Shown: positions 32,346-44,834 of the stretch, one piece after another
How the letters are laid out: every line of letters begins with the position of its first letter
Numbering within the stretch: the first letter of the stretch is position 1
Source of the DNA: Trichuris trichiura
Taxonomy: Eukaryota > Nematoda > Enoplea > Trichinellida > Trichuridae
Assembly: GCA_037903355.1 (NCBI GenBank)
Contig: JBAJFE010000005.1
Location: 186,001 to 250,000, forward strand
Length of the DNA stretch: 64,000 nt
Reading direction: 5' to 3'
Made by a program: the position numbers and the translations under genes
The notes under the pieces: model-generated
The model's database searches: none
What the model was told of the DNA's origin: nothing
What the model saw: the letters and a program-made list of their open reading frames with translations, nothing else

Positions 32346-33310
32346 AATGGTTCGTCTTTTATTCATTTGTTTGCTTGTTGAGTTGCCATGTTACTGCAAG
32401 AATTAATTCGCTTTAATGCTAATTGAATATATGCTAATTTACAACGAACTAAAATTAAGGGAAAGTATTCCTTTCACCCCCGCTGTATCTACGGTAAAGT
32501 CAATCGATAAACGTTCCCGCAACGACAGCCATGTTCCGAGTAGCATTTAGCCTAAGGTTTCCATTGCTCTTTTCTTGTTAAAAATAAGGGTCACGTTTTT
32601 GAATATTTAAATTTTTTCTCTTCGTAACGTACAAAAGCGGCACATACACATCGTGCGTGTACTTTATTTCTTTTTTCTTGTCGCGTTGTACCTGAAAACT
32701 ACTATCTCCCGTTGTGCTACAGTAAGCAGTAGTAGAGCGCAGCATTGCGCGCGCGGGTGATAGCGAAATGCCGCTGTTCACTGCCGGTTGGCTTTGTTTC
32801 TGCTTGTTAGCATATTCGCAAAACTCGACATGTTAAAATAATTTTTCTCTTTTTTTTTAAAATTCTCTATTTCGTTAAGTAGAAATGACGTTCAAACTGA
32901 CGAATGACATGACTCAACAGCGCAGCGGGAACGAATCCCTTCCGATACAGTATTCCTGATAATAATAGTCAGGTTTGGTGTATTGTTTGAAGCCAAATGG
33001 AAGAAGAGGGCCGAAATTTGTTCCGTCTTTCGGTTTGTATTCACCGTAAATTGCATTAGATCAGCTTGCTGTAGTTAAATAAAAATATAAAAAAAAGTTC
33101 CGCAGCTGTGCTGGTATCTTCCGTAAAGCGAATAAAGAGAAAAAAAAGTAATTTACATTCCCATTTCGCGCCAAGAAGCCTAATAATCGTCAAAGACTTT
33201 AATTTGCGGTAACTTGTTAAGAAAACGTCAAAAGGTTACGTTATTTTTTTAAAATCAGTTACGCGCAAGCTTTTGTAAGTCTGTTAGAACTTGAATACTT
33301 TTCAATTAAG
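32346..33310. other. Intergenic region
   Basis: About 960 bp of AT-rich DNA after the ABHD stop. A CTACAGTAAGC motif is at about 32711. A short frame beginning MTFKLTNDMTQQRSG at about 32885, after an acceptor-like TAG, could be a 5' exon of the candidate at 33311-33608 but cannot be joined with confidence. Confidence 0.4.
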
Positions 33311-33608
33311 GCCGACAGTAACCGTCAGACCTTATAAGGCGAACGACCTCAATTTCGTAATTATATTCCTATTTAACGAATCTTTGTTCTTGTTCTTTGT
33401 TCTTGTTTTCATATTTAAAATTCAGCCATTGTTTTATCGATCCAAAATAGACTTGCACATGACTGTTGATAAAGATGAAGAGACGCATTTGAGCGAATTG
33501 GAAAACGACGCTTCGCCATTCGTCGAAATGCCATATTTGGAAAGCAGCTGCAAAATTACTGCTTTTACAAACATTGACGCAATCGTCGTCATTGGGCCAC
33601 TTGAGTAG
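33311..33608 (+). CDS. Candidate 3' exons of a small unrecognised gene
   Basis: Two exons fit: 33311-33356 and 33426-33608, joined in phase across a 69 bp intron (TTC|GTAATT ... ATTCAG|CCA). The predicted C-terminus runs from RPTVTVRPYKANDLNF to DAIVVIGPLE and a TAG. The first exon needs two bases from an upstream exon that I could not place. No family recognised. Codon composition looks coding, but this is weak evidence. Confidence 0.35.
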
Positions 33609-34235
33609 ATCAATTAATCAATTTCATTTTTAAAGCTGCGCTCAGCTTTTTTCCCTCTACGACTTGCAACAATGCGAGTACGAGACTTGCGACAGACCGA
33701 AAAGTGATTGAATCGATTTTCTTAACTACGCTACTTTTTAGCTCCTTTCCTTCATAAATATACAATCAAGAATTGAACTCGCGCGTAAATCCACTTGCGT
33801 GGGCGTGCTGCGAACATTTTCGATCGCCTAAAAAGAAAGTGTTTCTTGTTTTTAGCTTTCGAATATAAAAGAAGAATGTTGAATGAACTTTGTCGACAGC
33901 AACTTCTTATTACTTTTGCTTGAAATATTGATTCAAAGCTTTTGGGCCCATTCAGAGTGGTCGCATCGATGTGAACACATTCAACCGACTCACCTATGAA
34001 TACCAGCTCAATGGCGGTGCGCGTAGTGTGCACTTTCACATTTTACCACATTAACAGGTGAGAAGAAGCTATTTCAAAATGTGTGTACAACGAGTAAACA
34101 ATGTTCGACGACGTAGTAACAGGTAAAAAGGAGCAAATGGAAAAAACATTGATTAAATGGACGATAAAGGGTTTTTTTGGCTACGAATTAGGAAGTGCGC
34201 GTACGCACCAATGTGCATTAAAGAACAATTCGCGC
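33609..34235. other. Intergenic region downstream of the DYRK gene
   Basis: No supported gene. A minus-strand open frame at 33752-34039 has no recognisable domain and probably includes 3' UTR sequence. Confidence 0.35.
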
Positions 34236-35987
34236 CTAAAGAACGGGCAGTTTCAAACGTTCACCATTGAGCCCATTAGCAGCAGCAGCAGTACACGTAC
34301 AGTTGTTGCCAGAAATTGACGATCCTTTTTCGCCCACTTCTCTCACTGTCGTCCTCTGGTCGGCCTTATCCATCGATTTTGCAGCGGCACTGTCGGCTAC
34401 TACGGAATGTACATTCTTTTTTCGAATCCAACAATGTTTCAAGGCTTGACTAGGCGTCATACGTTCATCCGGGTCCCATTCGAGACATCGTTTAACAAAG
34501 TCTATGAAATTTTCATCGTCGCAACCTTTCAAAGCCGACGACCAACTTCGACTGGACGGTGCACCGCGCGGTTTGCCTCGGCGTGAACGATATCCCTTTA
34601 AGCCTGTCGACCCGTCCGGCAATGTTACCATTGTACAATACCTTGGGAAACCTTTTGAAGAAGAAAAAAAGCGAAGTTAAGAAAAAAACCCTTTTTTGTA
34701 ACTCTTTTAACCTGCGTATCAGTCATACTGTATAGAGAAGAATTTAAAATCAAGTTTGTACGCACCTTTGGAGGTAATGAAGTACTTTGCGCGCTTGGAT
34801 TTGGCAAGCAGCTTGGCCGGCGGCATGCCGAGCAATTCCATGACAAGAGACATTTGATCCATTTCGTCTTCGCCGGGAAACAGCGGCACGCCGGTGTGCA
34901 ATTCGCATAGAATGCATCCGAACGACCACATGTCAATGGCCATTCCGTACTTGCAGCCGAGTATAACTTCGGGAGCGCGATAGAAGCGTGATTGAATGTA
35001 CGTGTACACCGAATGGTCAACAAAGCAACTGCTGCCAAAGTCGATCACCTTTATTCCGCTCCGGCTGGGATGGCGTAGCAGTATGTTCTCCGGCTTCAGG
35101 TCGCAGTGAATAAGACGATGACGTTGCAACATTTCTAAGCATTGCAGAATGCCGCAAGCGAACTTTCTGACCAGCGGCAAACCAAGTCCTCGAAATCGGT
35201 TGATTTTGATCACTTCGTACAAGTTGAAGCTGAGCAATTCAAACGTGATGCACTTGTGCTGACGAAAGGTGAAATGGTCGAGCATTCGCACCGTATTCGA
35301 ATGGTTTTCCGCATCGTTCGTCCTTAGCATATCCAATATACGAATTTCGACGTCCGTCTGCCTGTGGAAGCGTTTTTCGTTGCGTACAATCTTCAAAGCG
35401 ACGCATTTTTGAGTTTTGTGGTCGAACGCTTTTACAACTTGTCCAAAGCTGCCTTTGCCAATCACTTTCAATACTTCGTAACGATAGGCGACATGGTCTC
35501 GAGGCATCAAAATATAAAACCCGTCATCGTCGTCAAAGCCATAGTTGTTGGCCGGTTCCAAAGGCGCGCGATGCTTTTTCACTGCATCGCCAATAAAATA
35601 GATTTGCGGATAGTGGATAATTTCGGATTGCTCGTAAGATGTCAACTTTGAAGAATACAACGTAATTGCATGGTCAGGTTTGATGAACCTGTCAGCTTGT
35701 TGGGTTGACCGCTCGCCGGCCGCTGCTACAGTATCACCAACCACCTTTGTAGCGTCCGCTTCGTTCACCTTGTTTGCAACATCCCGTTTTTCTTGGCTAT
35801 TTCGCGAAGGCGGCGGCGGCGGTTGGTCGTTGGGGGAATTGTCGCTACCAAGATGTAGATTCTGAAGCGAAATGATGCCATTTCGTCCGCCATCCAATGG
35901 CGGGAAAAGACAGCAACTTTTGCTTCCCGAATAGACCTTTGCCGGCGGCGGTCTGCTCTCGACGATCGTCTCCGATTGTAGAGCCAT
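34236..35987 (-). CDS. DYRK2: DYRK2-type dual-specificity kinase (MBK-2-like)
   Basis: A CMGC kinase that autophosphorylates its activation-loop tyrosine and then phosphorylates Ser/Thr; in nematodes MBK-2 acts in the oocyte-to-embryo transition. Two exons on the minus strand, 35987-34766 and 34651-34236, give 545 residues. An N-terminal Pro/Ser-rich tail is followed by the DYRK homology box ([20 protein letters not shown]). Kinase landmarks are [39 protein letters not shown] and the YxY loop [13 protein letters not shown]. The class-2 end [20 protein letters not shown] and [12 protein letters not shown] is typical of DYRK2/3. ATG 35987 gives the family frame. The 114 bp intron (34765-34652) interrupts the conserved SKG|FPRYC block. 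The C-terminus ends with a Ser/Ala-rich, low-complexity extension. Confidence 0.93.
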
Positions 35988-36798
35988 CAAACATGTCAGT
36001 AGCAATGCATAAACGCCGCGTAACTTTCATTGGATGGTCGTCGTCCCGAAAGCGGCCGTCTGCTCATTGCTTACACCAGTTTGGAGCAACGCACGAAAAA
36101 CGGGCAATGACAATATAATTTTTTAACAAGCGACGCGACAACTCTCAACTGACACGTAAAACGACTTCATTGCTAACGTACTTACTGAAAATTTCTCGCC
36201 TCCAACCGCTCTCGGAAACCAACGACCACCGCTACAACGGTAAACAAGGCCAAGCGACCTTGCTAAGTATACTGTATTTACAAATTACCTATAGTCAGGT
36301 TCGAAAAATAGACAATCCTCGATTGTTGAGTAAAGACGTGCTGCAGCTGGCGTCCCGTACGCGTAATCAACCCAAGGTTAGGCCAACTGGTTCCGTCCGG
36401 TTCTTCAAGGTTGTCTACGTCAGTTACAGTATATTTTGTATAAGTTTTTTTTGCCAAACCGTAGAGCGCAACAACTTTGAAGATAGTGTGTTCAACTTTG
36501 AAGATAATTTGTTTCGAGTCGTCGAAGGACAATAGCGACTTCTGGTAGCCTTGGGAACCAATTGTCAACTTGTAAGGTTAGAAAGCTTTGATTTTTTTGG
36601 CGCCCGCGCGGACCGTTAAGCGCATGTACATTACGGTTCAACTGTCGATGTTTGAAGCGCAGTAACGATTGGTTTATGGTTTAGCGCTTAAAAACGCTCA
36701 GCCGACTTAGGCAAAATTAGTTGTCTTAAAATATTTGAATAATTTTAATTTACGGCTAAGAAAAGTGCTCTCGCAAGAGTAAGTCAATACAAAAGCTG
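35988..36798. other. Intergenic region
   Basis: About 810 bp between the DYRK start and the DMAC2L stop. TACTGTA at about 36262 and TACAGTA at about 36425. No supported gene. Confidence 0.45.
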
Positions 36799-37566
36799 TC
36801 ACGTATAGTCCGGATAGCTTATATGGCATCTGTTTCCCAATTGTAGTCGTAGAACGTCAAGTAGAATTTTTTTCTCTCCTTCCGACACCAAAGGAAGATT
36901 GCCAAGTCGAATTTGCTTCACTTTTGTCAAATGCTGCAAGTGGACCAATCCGGCGCCGGAAACGCAGCCGCAATTCGCTATTTCAATTGTTTCCAACGAG
37001 TTTAGCAAGCTATAAATCAACCAAGCCAATCCGTCGTCGTTTACCCAACCGCAGTGGACGCAATGAATAGCTTTGACCGAGTTGAGATGATCTGCAAAAA
37101 TGTTCCATTGGCTCAAATTAAGCGGGTTGGTTGCCCACCGAAATGTTTGAATCCGGGCCCGGATACGCACGAGTCCGTTAGGTCGACCTCCTCGATGGAA
37201 AAATTAGGTTGCAACGACTTTAGGTGCGCTTTGCTGGAGACGAACTCTTTTGAACCTTCGACCCTGCGGACGGACAAGAATCGTAGCTTAAAAAGTTTCC
37301 ATTCCATTTTTACCTGAATTCCGCGGCGCATCTCAAAAGCCACCGGGCGCAAGCCATTTGTGGGCCCAACTCTTTAACCGTTTTTTCGCTGTATCTGTAA
37401 TTGAAGAAAATACAAATTGCGCTGTTCCCCAAATTCCGCCAACGCACCTGTTGTACCAGCCGTCGATTATTTTGTTTATCAAAATTGTATAATGCTCAAT
37501 CCTCCGCGTAATTAAGTTGCGTCGCGCCGCCGTTAAAAAACAATGAGATACCGATGATTTTAGCAT
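36799..37566 (-). CDS. DMAC2L: DMAC2L/ATP5S (ATP synthase factor B), mitochondrial
   Basis: A small leucine-rich-repeat protein associated with mitochondrial ATP synthase or complex assembly. Exons on the minus strand are 37566-37448, 37394-37314, 37263-37139 and 37091-36799, giving 205 residues (human about 200). The N-terminus MLKSSVSHCFLTAARRNL is basic and Ser/Arg-rich, like a mitochondrial targeting peptide. Family landmarks are LGPQMACARWLLRC, EEVDLTDSC and the LRR stretch IEIANCGCVSGAGLVHLQHL. Introns are 47-53 bp and all phases agree. Identity rests on alignment from memory with human ATP5S around GPDRAAAEWLLRCG and ATDSC; DMAC2 itself is the close alternative. Confidence 0.82.
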
Positions 37567-38732
37567 ATCCCAACCGGATACAAGGAAGTTCGGTGTTTTT
37601 ATTTTTAAAATACAAAAAAATTAGCCTTAAGTTTTTTAAACGCGGCTTGATATCCAACATAAGGCTGTTAAGCAAATTGCCAAAGGTTGGCAATTGTACC
37701 GAATTCTGACATACCTGACAATCATTTGTCGTTCTGTAAGAAATTAAGTCGTAAATGCGTTTTGCCCATCTAATTCGGTTACTTTTGATAAACTGCAAAT
37801 TTAGACAACCATTTTCAAGCGTATGCTCTTGCGCTGCGTCTTGACGAACGTTTTACTAAATGCTGCCACGACATAGCCGGATGTTCTTGATAGTCAGATT
37901 AAAATTGGCTTACTTTTAAGATTCAACTAGTTAAATCCTACTGATAAGAGCGAAAGTCTTTAGCAAAACTGCTTTCAAGTAAAAGCCGGCTTATAATGCT
38001 CTTTCTTGTTACATTTCTGCAAAGATTTCGCTGATTCCCGTTATTAGTAAAAAATTTGATTTGAAAAGTTTTACCAACTGACGGTTTTTATTTTTCTGCA
38101 ACGATATACACGCCTGAGAAGCTTTGGGTCTTTTTTTCTGCTGTCCCGCGAACGTTCTACAGTAATCGACAGAACGCAGGTTCACTTCGGAGAGTATGCT
38201 GCCTATGCTGCTTTGTCCCTACTTAACGCTAAGTTATAGTATCAGCTTTTTATTTTTACTTAGTTTTCGGTGGAGAGCGAGCAAAATCGCCGGCCTTTTT
38301 CTCCAAACGAACCTGCATTTTGTTAGTACTGTAAGTTGTTGAGGAACTTCAATTTTAACCGCTGAATTACCCCTGCGCGCTACCGCGCGGTTGTAAATAT
38401 GGTGGTTATCATAACGCCGCTTCGTTGAACACAATGAATCTGCACGTCTCCACTCTAGTTACGTTGAATTACCGCGAATTTTGCAGTGAGTATTTTTGTA
38501 CTTTATGAACTACTGCTGCTTTGCTTTTTGGTCTGCGTCGTTCATCTTAGCTTACGTTGACGTCGTTAGTCGAAGTGCAATTTTCGGAGTATTCTTTTGT
38601 TGTCCGTTGGTGATAATTTATTCAACTTTTAATGTGACGCATACATGTGGTAGGGGGAGGGGTGATAGTCTTCACGTCACAGACATTTCTGGAAAGATAG
38701 TTAGTTGAATAGATCTTAAAGCATCGATTTCT
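37567..38732. other. Intergenic region
   Basis: AT-rich, 1.2 kb. TACAGTA near 38158 and TACTGTA near 38326. Nothing coding is supported. Confidence 0.45.
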
Positions 38733-40703
38733 TTAACACCAGCCCAAACGCTTTATATGTGCTTCGTTCTCGTGGCAGGTTTGAACAGGTAGCCTCGATT
38801 TATAAACTCGGCAACAGCTTACATCGAATTTATAAGTTTCGGTCCAGTGGACAGAGGCACGGCATTCCAGTAGGGGATTGGTGGCGCCGCATAGTCCCTC
38901 GTATACGTACTCTTTTTTCACCTGAAAAGTTACTGAGCAAGCTGTAGCCTTGTTGAGCCTCTGAAAATACGAATCGCGTTTCAAAGTATTGTACTACCGT
39001 AACGTTCAACAAATGTTGTCGAACTCTTTACCAATAGAAAAACATCTCGTAACTTTCGGTACCAACTTTATTCCGTCGTCAGCGTGTAGAGAAGACCGCC
39101 AACATAGTTTCGACAGCTATGCAAATTGTTTTAGCAGTAAAATGTTTTCGTCAAATTAGTCAAAACGGAAACTATCATTAACAGTAAGTTTAGATTTCGA
39201 AAATCCTTCGAATTCACACAAAAGAGTTGGCAAGGTTCTTAAATCATACTTGACAAGCGACAACTCACACCAGAGCGATATACAAATAGTCGGATATAAT
39301 CTGTTTACGCTATGGTTCGATAAGTTAGTAAACTTTAAAGTTAAAATCAACTTAACTGGTAAAAATGACAAGAAAATATGAACGTCCGCGGCATAGTAGC
39401 CTGAACTTCTTTACTTTTTACTGTATGTCTAATTGTTCTCGTCGATGAAAGCTGATAAGATACTAACCGAGATTGTGGAGGTCTGCATTGCTTATATTAG
39501 CGTCAGTAATTTTATTCAGTTCCTAGGAAATTAGTAGCGCGCATTTGAAGCGCAGATTTTTCTTTTGCTTATAAATGAAGGAAAGTTAGTTAGCGTCAGC
39601 TTACCTTGAAAACATTGCAGGTTGTTTCCGCTGCATTCATTGACAAATATAGCTGACGGCTCGGTAGATGAATTTCCGCGCTGATCATACTTGTAAGACC
39701 CAACCAGTACCTGCAGTCGTTGCAGTAGGTAGCATATTGTTCCAGCAAAGTTTTCGCTCTACCCGTTATGTTGTGGTTGTTCTTATTAAGTTTAAGAATT
39801 CCTTTGTATTCGATTTTTCCTTCAAGCGCATCCATTAGAAAATTTTCCATGCGCTTGTTTGCTTCATTCTCATCTTCCTTATAGATGGAGTTGACACCTT
39901 GACGTGCACTATTCCTTTCGTTAGTTTGTGTAGTCTGTCCGGCATGTTTCAAAGACGCCTCGTTTTCGTTAATTTGCGTAGTTTGTCCCTCACGTTTCAA
40001 AGACATCTCGTTTTGGTTATATTGCGTAGTCTCTCCGGCACGTTTCAAATACACGTTGCTCTCGTTTTCGTTATATTGCGTAGTCTCTCCGGCACGTTTC
40101 AAATGTACGTTCCTCTCGTTTTCGTTGATTTGCGTAGTCTCTCCGGCACGTTCCGAAGGCACGTTGTTTGTTTGACTGGCCAGCTCTCTATTTTTCTAAA
40201 TACATCGGCGTCGTATGTTCGTGTAGACGAAAAGCATTGATCCGGGACAATGGGATTCTGACAAGCTGCGTTAGTTCAACGTAGGAAATTTGAAAGAGTG
40301 CCTGCATTTCGCTTAGGTACTGTAGGTACATTCTCAAAATGCCATTTCTTCTGGGGAATCCAGCTGAGAGTGGTTTTAAGCGGTGGGGCAAAATTAGACC
40401 TTCCCTATGTCTAGCTCTGAACCTCTAATAATGCGTAGTTAATCAGATTCGGCTATGTGCCCGCAGGGCATAAAGAGACTAAGTTATTTTAACTTTATTA
40501 AATAGAACATGCTGCAAGGCCAGTATTGTTTAACTAACCTTCGCTTCAATCTCTTCAAGCTCTATTTTAAGTTTCGCTCTTCTCTCTTCGTCTTTGAGAT
40601 CCTGGATCATCCGATCATATTTGGTGAAATCCGGTCTATAGGATGCTGCATGAATTTGAAATATGAAATGAGCCAGAATTGCTGCAATAATCAAGCGTAG
40701 CAT
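38733..40703 (-). CDS. Secreted protein with cystatin-like cysteine pattern, paralogue A
   Basis: Three exons on the minus strand: 40703-40539, 40183-39605 and 38921-38733, 310 residues, all phase 0. A signal peptide (MLRLIIAAILAHFIFQIHA) is followed by YRPDFTKYDRMIQDL and a charged helix. Exon 2 opens with five degenerate copies of a 14-17 residue unit around KRAGETTQxNENE (about 39900-40165), then a globular part with YCNDCRYWLGL and AAETTC. Exon 3 adds YEGLC, LLEC and VSCC. Spacing of T-x-C ... C ... C-x-A-x-V ... C recalls the C-terminal half of type-2 cystatins, but the QVVAG inhibitory loop is not evident, so function is open. TATATA lies about 45 bases upstream of the ATG. The exon 2 acceptor (GAGAG|CTG near 40184) is non-standard and least certain. 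It is a tandem paralogue of the gene at 42934-44834. Confidence 0.65.
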
Positions 40704-42933
40704 ATTGTTGAGTTCAGTAGAGTTATGTCGCGATTGTTCAACTGCACATATATATGCAGAATGATGTTTATTTCCTCTGTCATCGTAACGAGGGAGTACT
40801 GTCAACAGATAGACGGGGTTATAGTAAAGTGTTTACCCATTTTTTTATCCGCAAGCGAACATCTCTTGTTTGCTGCCTATAAATGCTGTCGTTTCAGCTG
40901 AAATTGAATTTATAAGCCGCCTGGCTTCTCTTCATTTCTCAATACATTTTGGCAGGCGAACTTGAAAGGACTAACCATCTAATGATGAGCGCTTGAAAGT
41001 GCCTTCACAACTTCCATTATTAACTGTGATCAGATTGTAAACTCCAAATTTAATAGCACACGTTTCTGGTAGGCGTATTGGAGAATTGTTTTGCTATGCT
41101 ATTTACGAATTATTTTGCTCCAATGGTTGATGAGCTCATTGTTAACTCTTCTATCTTTGTAAAATGGAATTAAAGACTTTACGCAACGAGTTAGATTCCA
41201 ACCTGCGAATGGCCGCCTTTAGGTCTAATTAATATTTTTACAGGTGAAGGCGATTTTAAGCGTGCTTATTAAAGATAGCCTAATCACCCTAAAGCTTCAT
41301 GAAGTTTTGTAAGTAAAATAAAAATTGTAAGATCCCTCTTCAAGCTTTGATGAGAGTAACAAGAACTAATGGAGAGCATTTGTTCGCATTCTTGTTTAAT
41401 TTGGCAAAAGCAAATAGCCATTCGAACAATAGATGCCCTTCGTTTAGTTCTCCTGTTTTGGCGGAGCGGGAATTGTTGCATTTTTTTTCTAATTTAATAG
41501 AGGACGTCGTAATCTGAATGAAGAAGTTGTAACGCATTTGCGGCATTCATTTGTACACGTACCACTTGCATCCCGCTTAAGCTTACTCCTCTGTATATGT
41601 AAAATCGAGAAAGATGGCGTAACATGCCGATGACGGAAACAATTGTAGCGATGATTAAATTCGCTTAGACGTGTTCGTAAGTTGCAGTGTTTCAATTATA
41701 TTGAGAGGAAGTTCACTCTGTTTTTTGAATATTTAAAATTTTTACCGCAATTTTCCGTCCGCGTGAATTCTTAAGAAAACGTTGGAGTTCCAATTTCGGC
41801 ATTGGCTTGATTCCTTTGCGAATTGTACCTTCGAATCAGAATACTGTAATAAACTTGATTCGAACTTATTGATAGGGAATATAAATGGCTATATTATAAA
41901 TTTCGCAAGTTGTTAGCAGGAATATTTGCATGCGTGAAATTTAGAGTCGGATCGTAACAAAATCCTGAATGTACAAAATCGTAAAAAACTGTCATTCTGG
42001 ATAGCACGACGGCTTCTCTGTCTTTTGTTCATGCAGTTTTCAGACGCGTATTGCGCCGCCATCAAAGCGTATTGACAAGGTCACATAGCGCCATAGAGGT
42101 GGAGGAAAAATCTGTCCGTTTTTAAAATTATTAAAAGTAGCGATTAGATTCCGATTGAAACGAAAATTAAACTTTATAAAATGTAACTGAATATTATAGT
42201 CTAGAAATATTGTAATAAGATGAAAAAAAGTTAAAGGAGGTGTCGGGTCGACTATGGTTTTCACCGTTTGGGGAATGCAGGTTCTCTTTTGGCAAGCATG
42301 CCTCCAATTCGTCTGCCTTTGCTGGAGAGCACGCTGGCTATCCCACTGTGCTTCTGCCTAAGCCTAAGCCAAATGATAAGCCTTATGCTCAGGCTCTGGC
42401 TTAGATAATGGTTGAACCGGAGCGTCGACAAACATACAGTACGACGGTGGGTCGCGTAACAAACTAGCTTTTAAAGCAACAGTGATAAATATGTATAAAT
42501 ATACAAAATATGTTTGAAAACTTCAATCTCTTTCTTTATAAGTTTTACGTGTAGATATATTTCTTGTATTATTCTCAAAATAGTTTATTGTTGTTTAAAA
42601 TGAGATCTTTATTTATATTTTTACAATTCATTTATTATTCCTATCATTATTGTTGTTGCTGAAGCATTGTAAGACTGCGTTCAACCGGTGCAACTCCTGA
42701 GCGAAATTAAATGTTCGCAAGTTTTTAAGACTACGGTTCTTTTTTCCAAATTCCTTACTTTTGTTGACGACGAGCTAAACGACTTTACGTATGTTTTTGG
42801 CGGGAAACTTGTAGTTCTCTATGGCAAAAAGCGTTATTTTAAATGCTCGGAAAATATTTCTAACTTCAATAAGATTTTATGACTGAAAACAGCTTGCGCA
42901 ATTTCATTAACAGAAATGTCACCAGCATTTTTT
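40704..42933. other. Intergenic region between the two secreted paralogues
   Basis: 2.2 kb of AT-rich DNA. Contains the telomere-like run at 42356-42370 and TACAGTA/TACTGTA near 41844 and 42436. Minus-strand frames at 41284-41695 have no start in a supported context and no recognised domain. Confidence 0.45.
42356..42370. repeat. Short interstitial telomere-like run
   Basis: GCCTAAGCCTAAGCC is two and a half copies of the reverse complement of TTAGGC. Confidence 0.6.
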
Positions 42934-44834
42934 TTATTCTTCCACCTTCACGTATCCAGTCAAAATAAATCTTTTTATATAATCAAACGGCTGGCATTTT
43001 ACCTGGTGTTTCTTTCTGTCCGTCAAGTTGATATAACCGTTGCAATACAAGACGGGACTCCTGCTACTGCATCCACCTTTAAATATTTCCTCTACGTTCG
43101 TCTAAAAAGAGGACCGTCAGCACATTACGCACACAATTTAAATTCGCTTCCAAAAACTATTCCGCAAATGGAATATTCGTTCCATTGACGCGCTTTGACG
43201 TTTTTGACTTACAATCTACTCTTCTCCACCTAATTTTTGTATTAATCGAATTCTCTAGTCGTTACCGACTTTTTGCCTCTGAAGCTTTTGCATCACTGCG
43301 AAAGTAATGCCGCGTTGTTGAGTCAGCGTTGTCATTTTTGCGTAATACGCTGAGGCGTAACAGTTCCGGAAAGAAAGTACGCTAATATGATTCTCAGGTA
43401 CAGTACACTCGCGCTTCAATTCTTAAAAGTTTGTCGTTGACTTTTTAACTTTATGCTAACCTTCTTCTCATGTTGCTCACGCGTATCCAGTAGCTTATTA
43501 AGGCTCGTTTTAACTATCTGCTTTCAATTAAGTTGGTCGAGTCATCGACAGTGTCGCGAAAGGAAAGAATGAGACGAAGTAGAACAGCAACTTACGTTGA
43601 CCTTGCAATCCGTTTCCACTGCTTTCATCGCTATGATCAAGTCCTTAGTTGATATGCGAACTTGCGCGTTGAGTATCTCCTTCACTCCGTACCAATAATT
43701 GCATTCGTGACAGTAGGTAACGTTGACAATCATTAGCTTGTACGCTTGTTCGACAACGACGGGGCTGCTTTGGTTTATTTTGACGACGTCTTGCAATTTT
43801 AAATCGTTTATTTTATCCCCATTCAACTGTAAAGAATCCCATAATGTCCCATCTCGTTCTTCCATGTCCAATCCGTAAGGTATTAGGTATTCCGCGCCAT
43901 TGGTCTTCTCATAGTAATAACTTCTGTCTGTCTGCTCTGTCCCGTTTACAGCGTTGCTCTCCGTAAGGACATGATTGCTGTGAGGAGCCATCAAACCGCC
44001 TTTTTGTTTCACCTGTAAGTGCTTATTTCGTAGTTCACTGTTATTAGTTACACAATTCAATATTTCGCTTAGTTAAAGAAGAGTTTCCTTCGAGCGCAAC
44101 GAATGCACTTCGACGTATTGCTTTTGTGCGCTCTTTTTTAAAAGAAGGTTAGTTGTAATGTAATTATTCATGACAGTCAGTGCAACAGCCACAAAGGCAT
44201 TCTTTGGCATCGCTGTCTCAACGTTGACGCGCACTCTTTCGCTCATTCTCTGTATACGGTATGATTGCATAAGTATAGGCAGGTAGTGTAACACTGCAAC
44301 AAATTCCCCCTCGTCTGCTAGCTTGGAATAGTACTTATGTTTGTGCACATCAAGTAGCCAAGTCGTAAAATTTATTTCAACAAACAGCTTGCCTTTTTTG
44401 TCTACTTTTAAGGTGGAAAATGTGCGCTGCTAAAAGTGAATGTTTTACGATAAGGCTCTGTGCTTTTTTGGGGTTACTGCTTGATGGAAAAATGTCAAAT
44501 TTTTACGAATGAACCCATAGATGCAATCTCTTCTTCTATTATGTTTTTGCGTTGTTGTATTTCCTGCTGATGCGAATAGAAGTGCAAGGAAGGGCAAGTG
44601 GTCATTTTGAAATCAGAATAACGGTTGTGTGGTATTTGTTAACTACACAAAAAGGGCTTATTATTAGTAGCTATTAAAAAGCTAATTTAGCAAGCGAATA
44701 TTGAAGTTCACTAACCTGAAAGCGATCCAAATGTCTTTAATTATCCTGTCGTATTTGGTGAAAGCAGGCGCATAGCCGCCACGAAGATTTGGAGATAATA
44801 GGATCAAAAATGTTGCAATGATCAAAGTTTCCAT
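42934..44834 (-). CDS. Secreted protein with cystatin-like cysteine pattern, paralogue B
   Basis: Supported exons on the minus strand are 44834-44716 (signal peptide METLIIATFLILLSPNLRG, then YAPAFTKYDRIIKDI), 44012-43596 and 43101-42934. The last two join in phase 0 across a 494 bp intron. The first ends in phase 2 while the next begins in phase 0, so at least one linking exon between 44016 and 44715 is missing from this model; an open stretch at 44073-44348 and a charged helix-like one near 44530-44590 are candidates. The protein shares FTKYDR(M/I)I, YCxxCxYWxG, A(V/A)ETxC and the final C...LxC...C exon with paralogue A, with the same intron positions at the 3' end. It lacks the KRAGETTQ repeats of A. 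Function unknown; cystatin-like fold is an inference. Confidence 0.6.

Noticed and set aside
33752..34039. Minus-strand open frame of 95 codons downstream of the DYRK gene
   Set aside because: No start in context, no recognised domain, and several equally likely intron readings; probably 3' UTR or chance.
41284..41695. Overlapping minus-strand frames with a cysteine-containing stretch
   Set aside because: No signal peptide, no splice-supported structure and no similarity to the neighbouring secreted paralogues.
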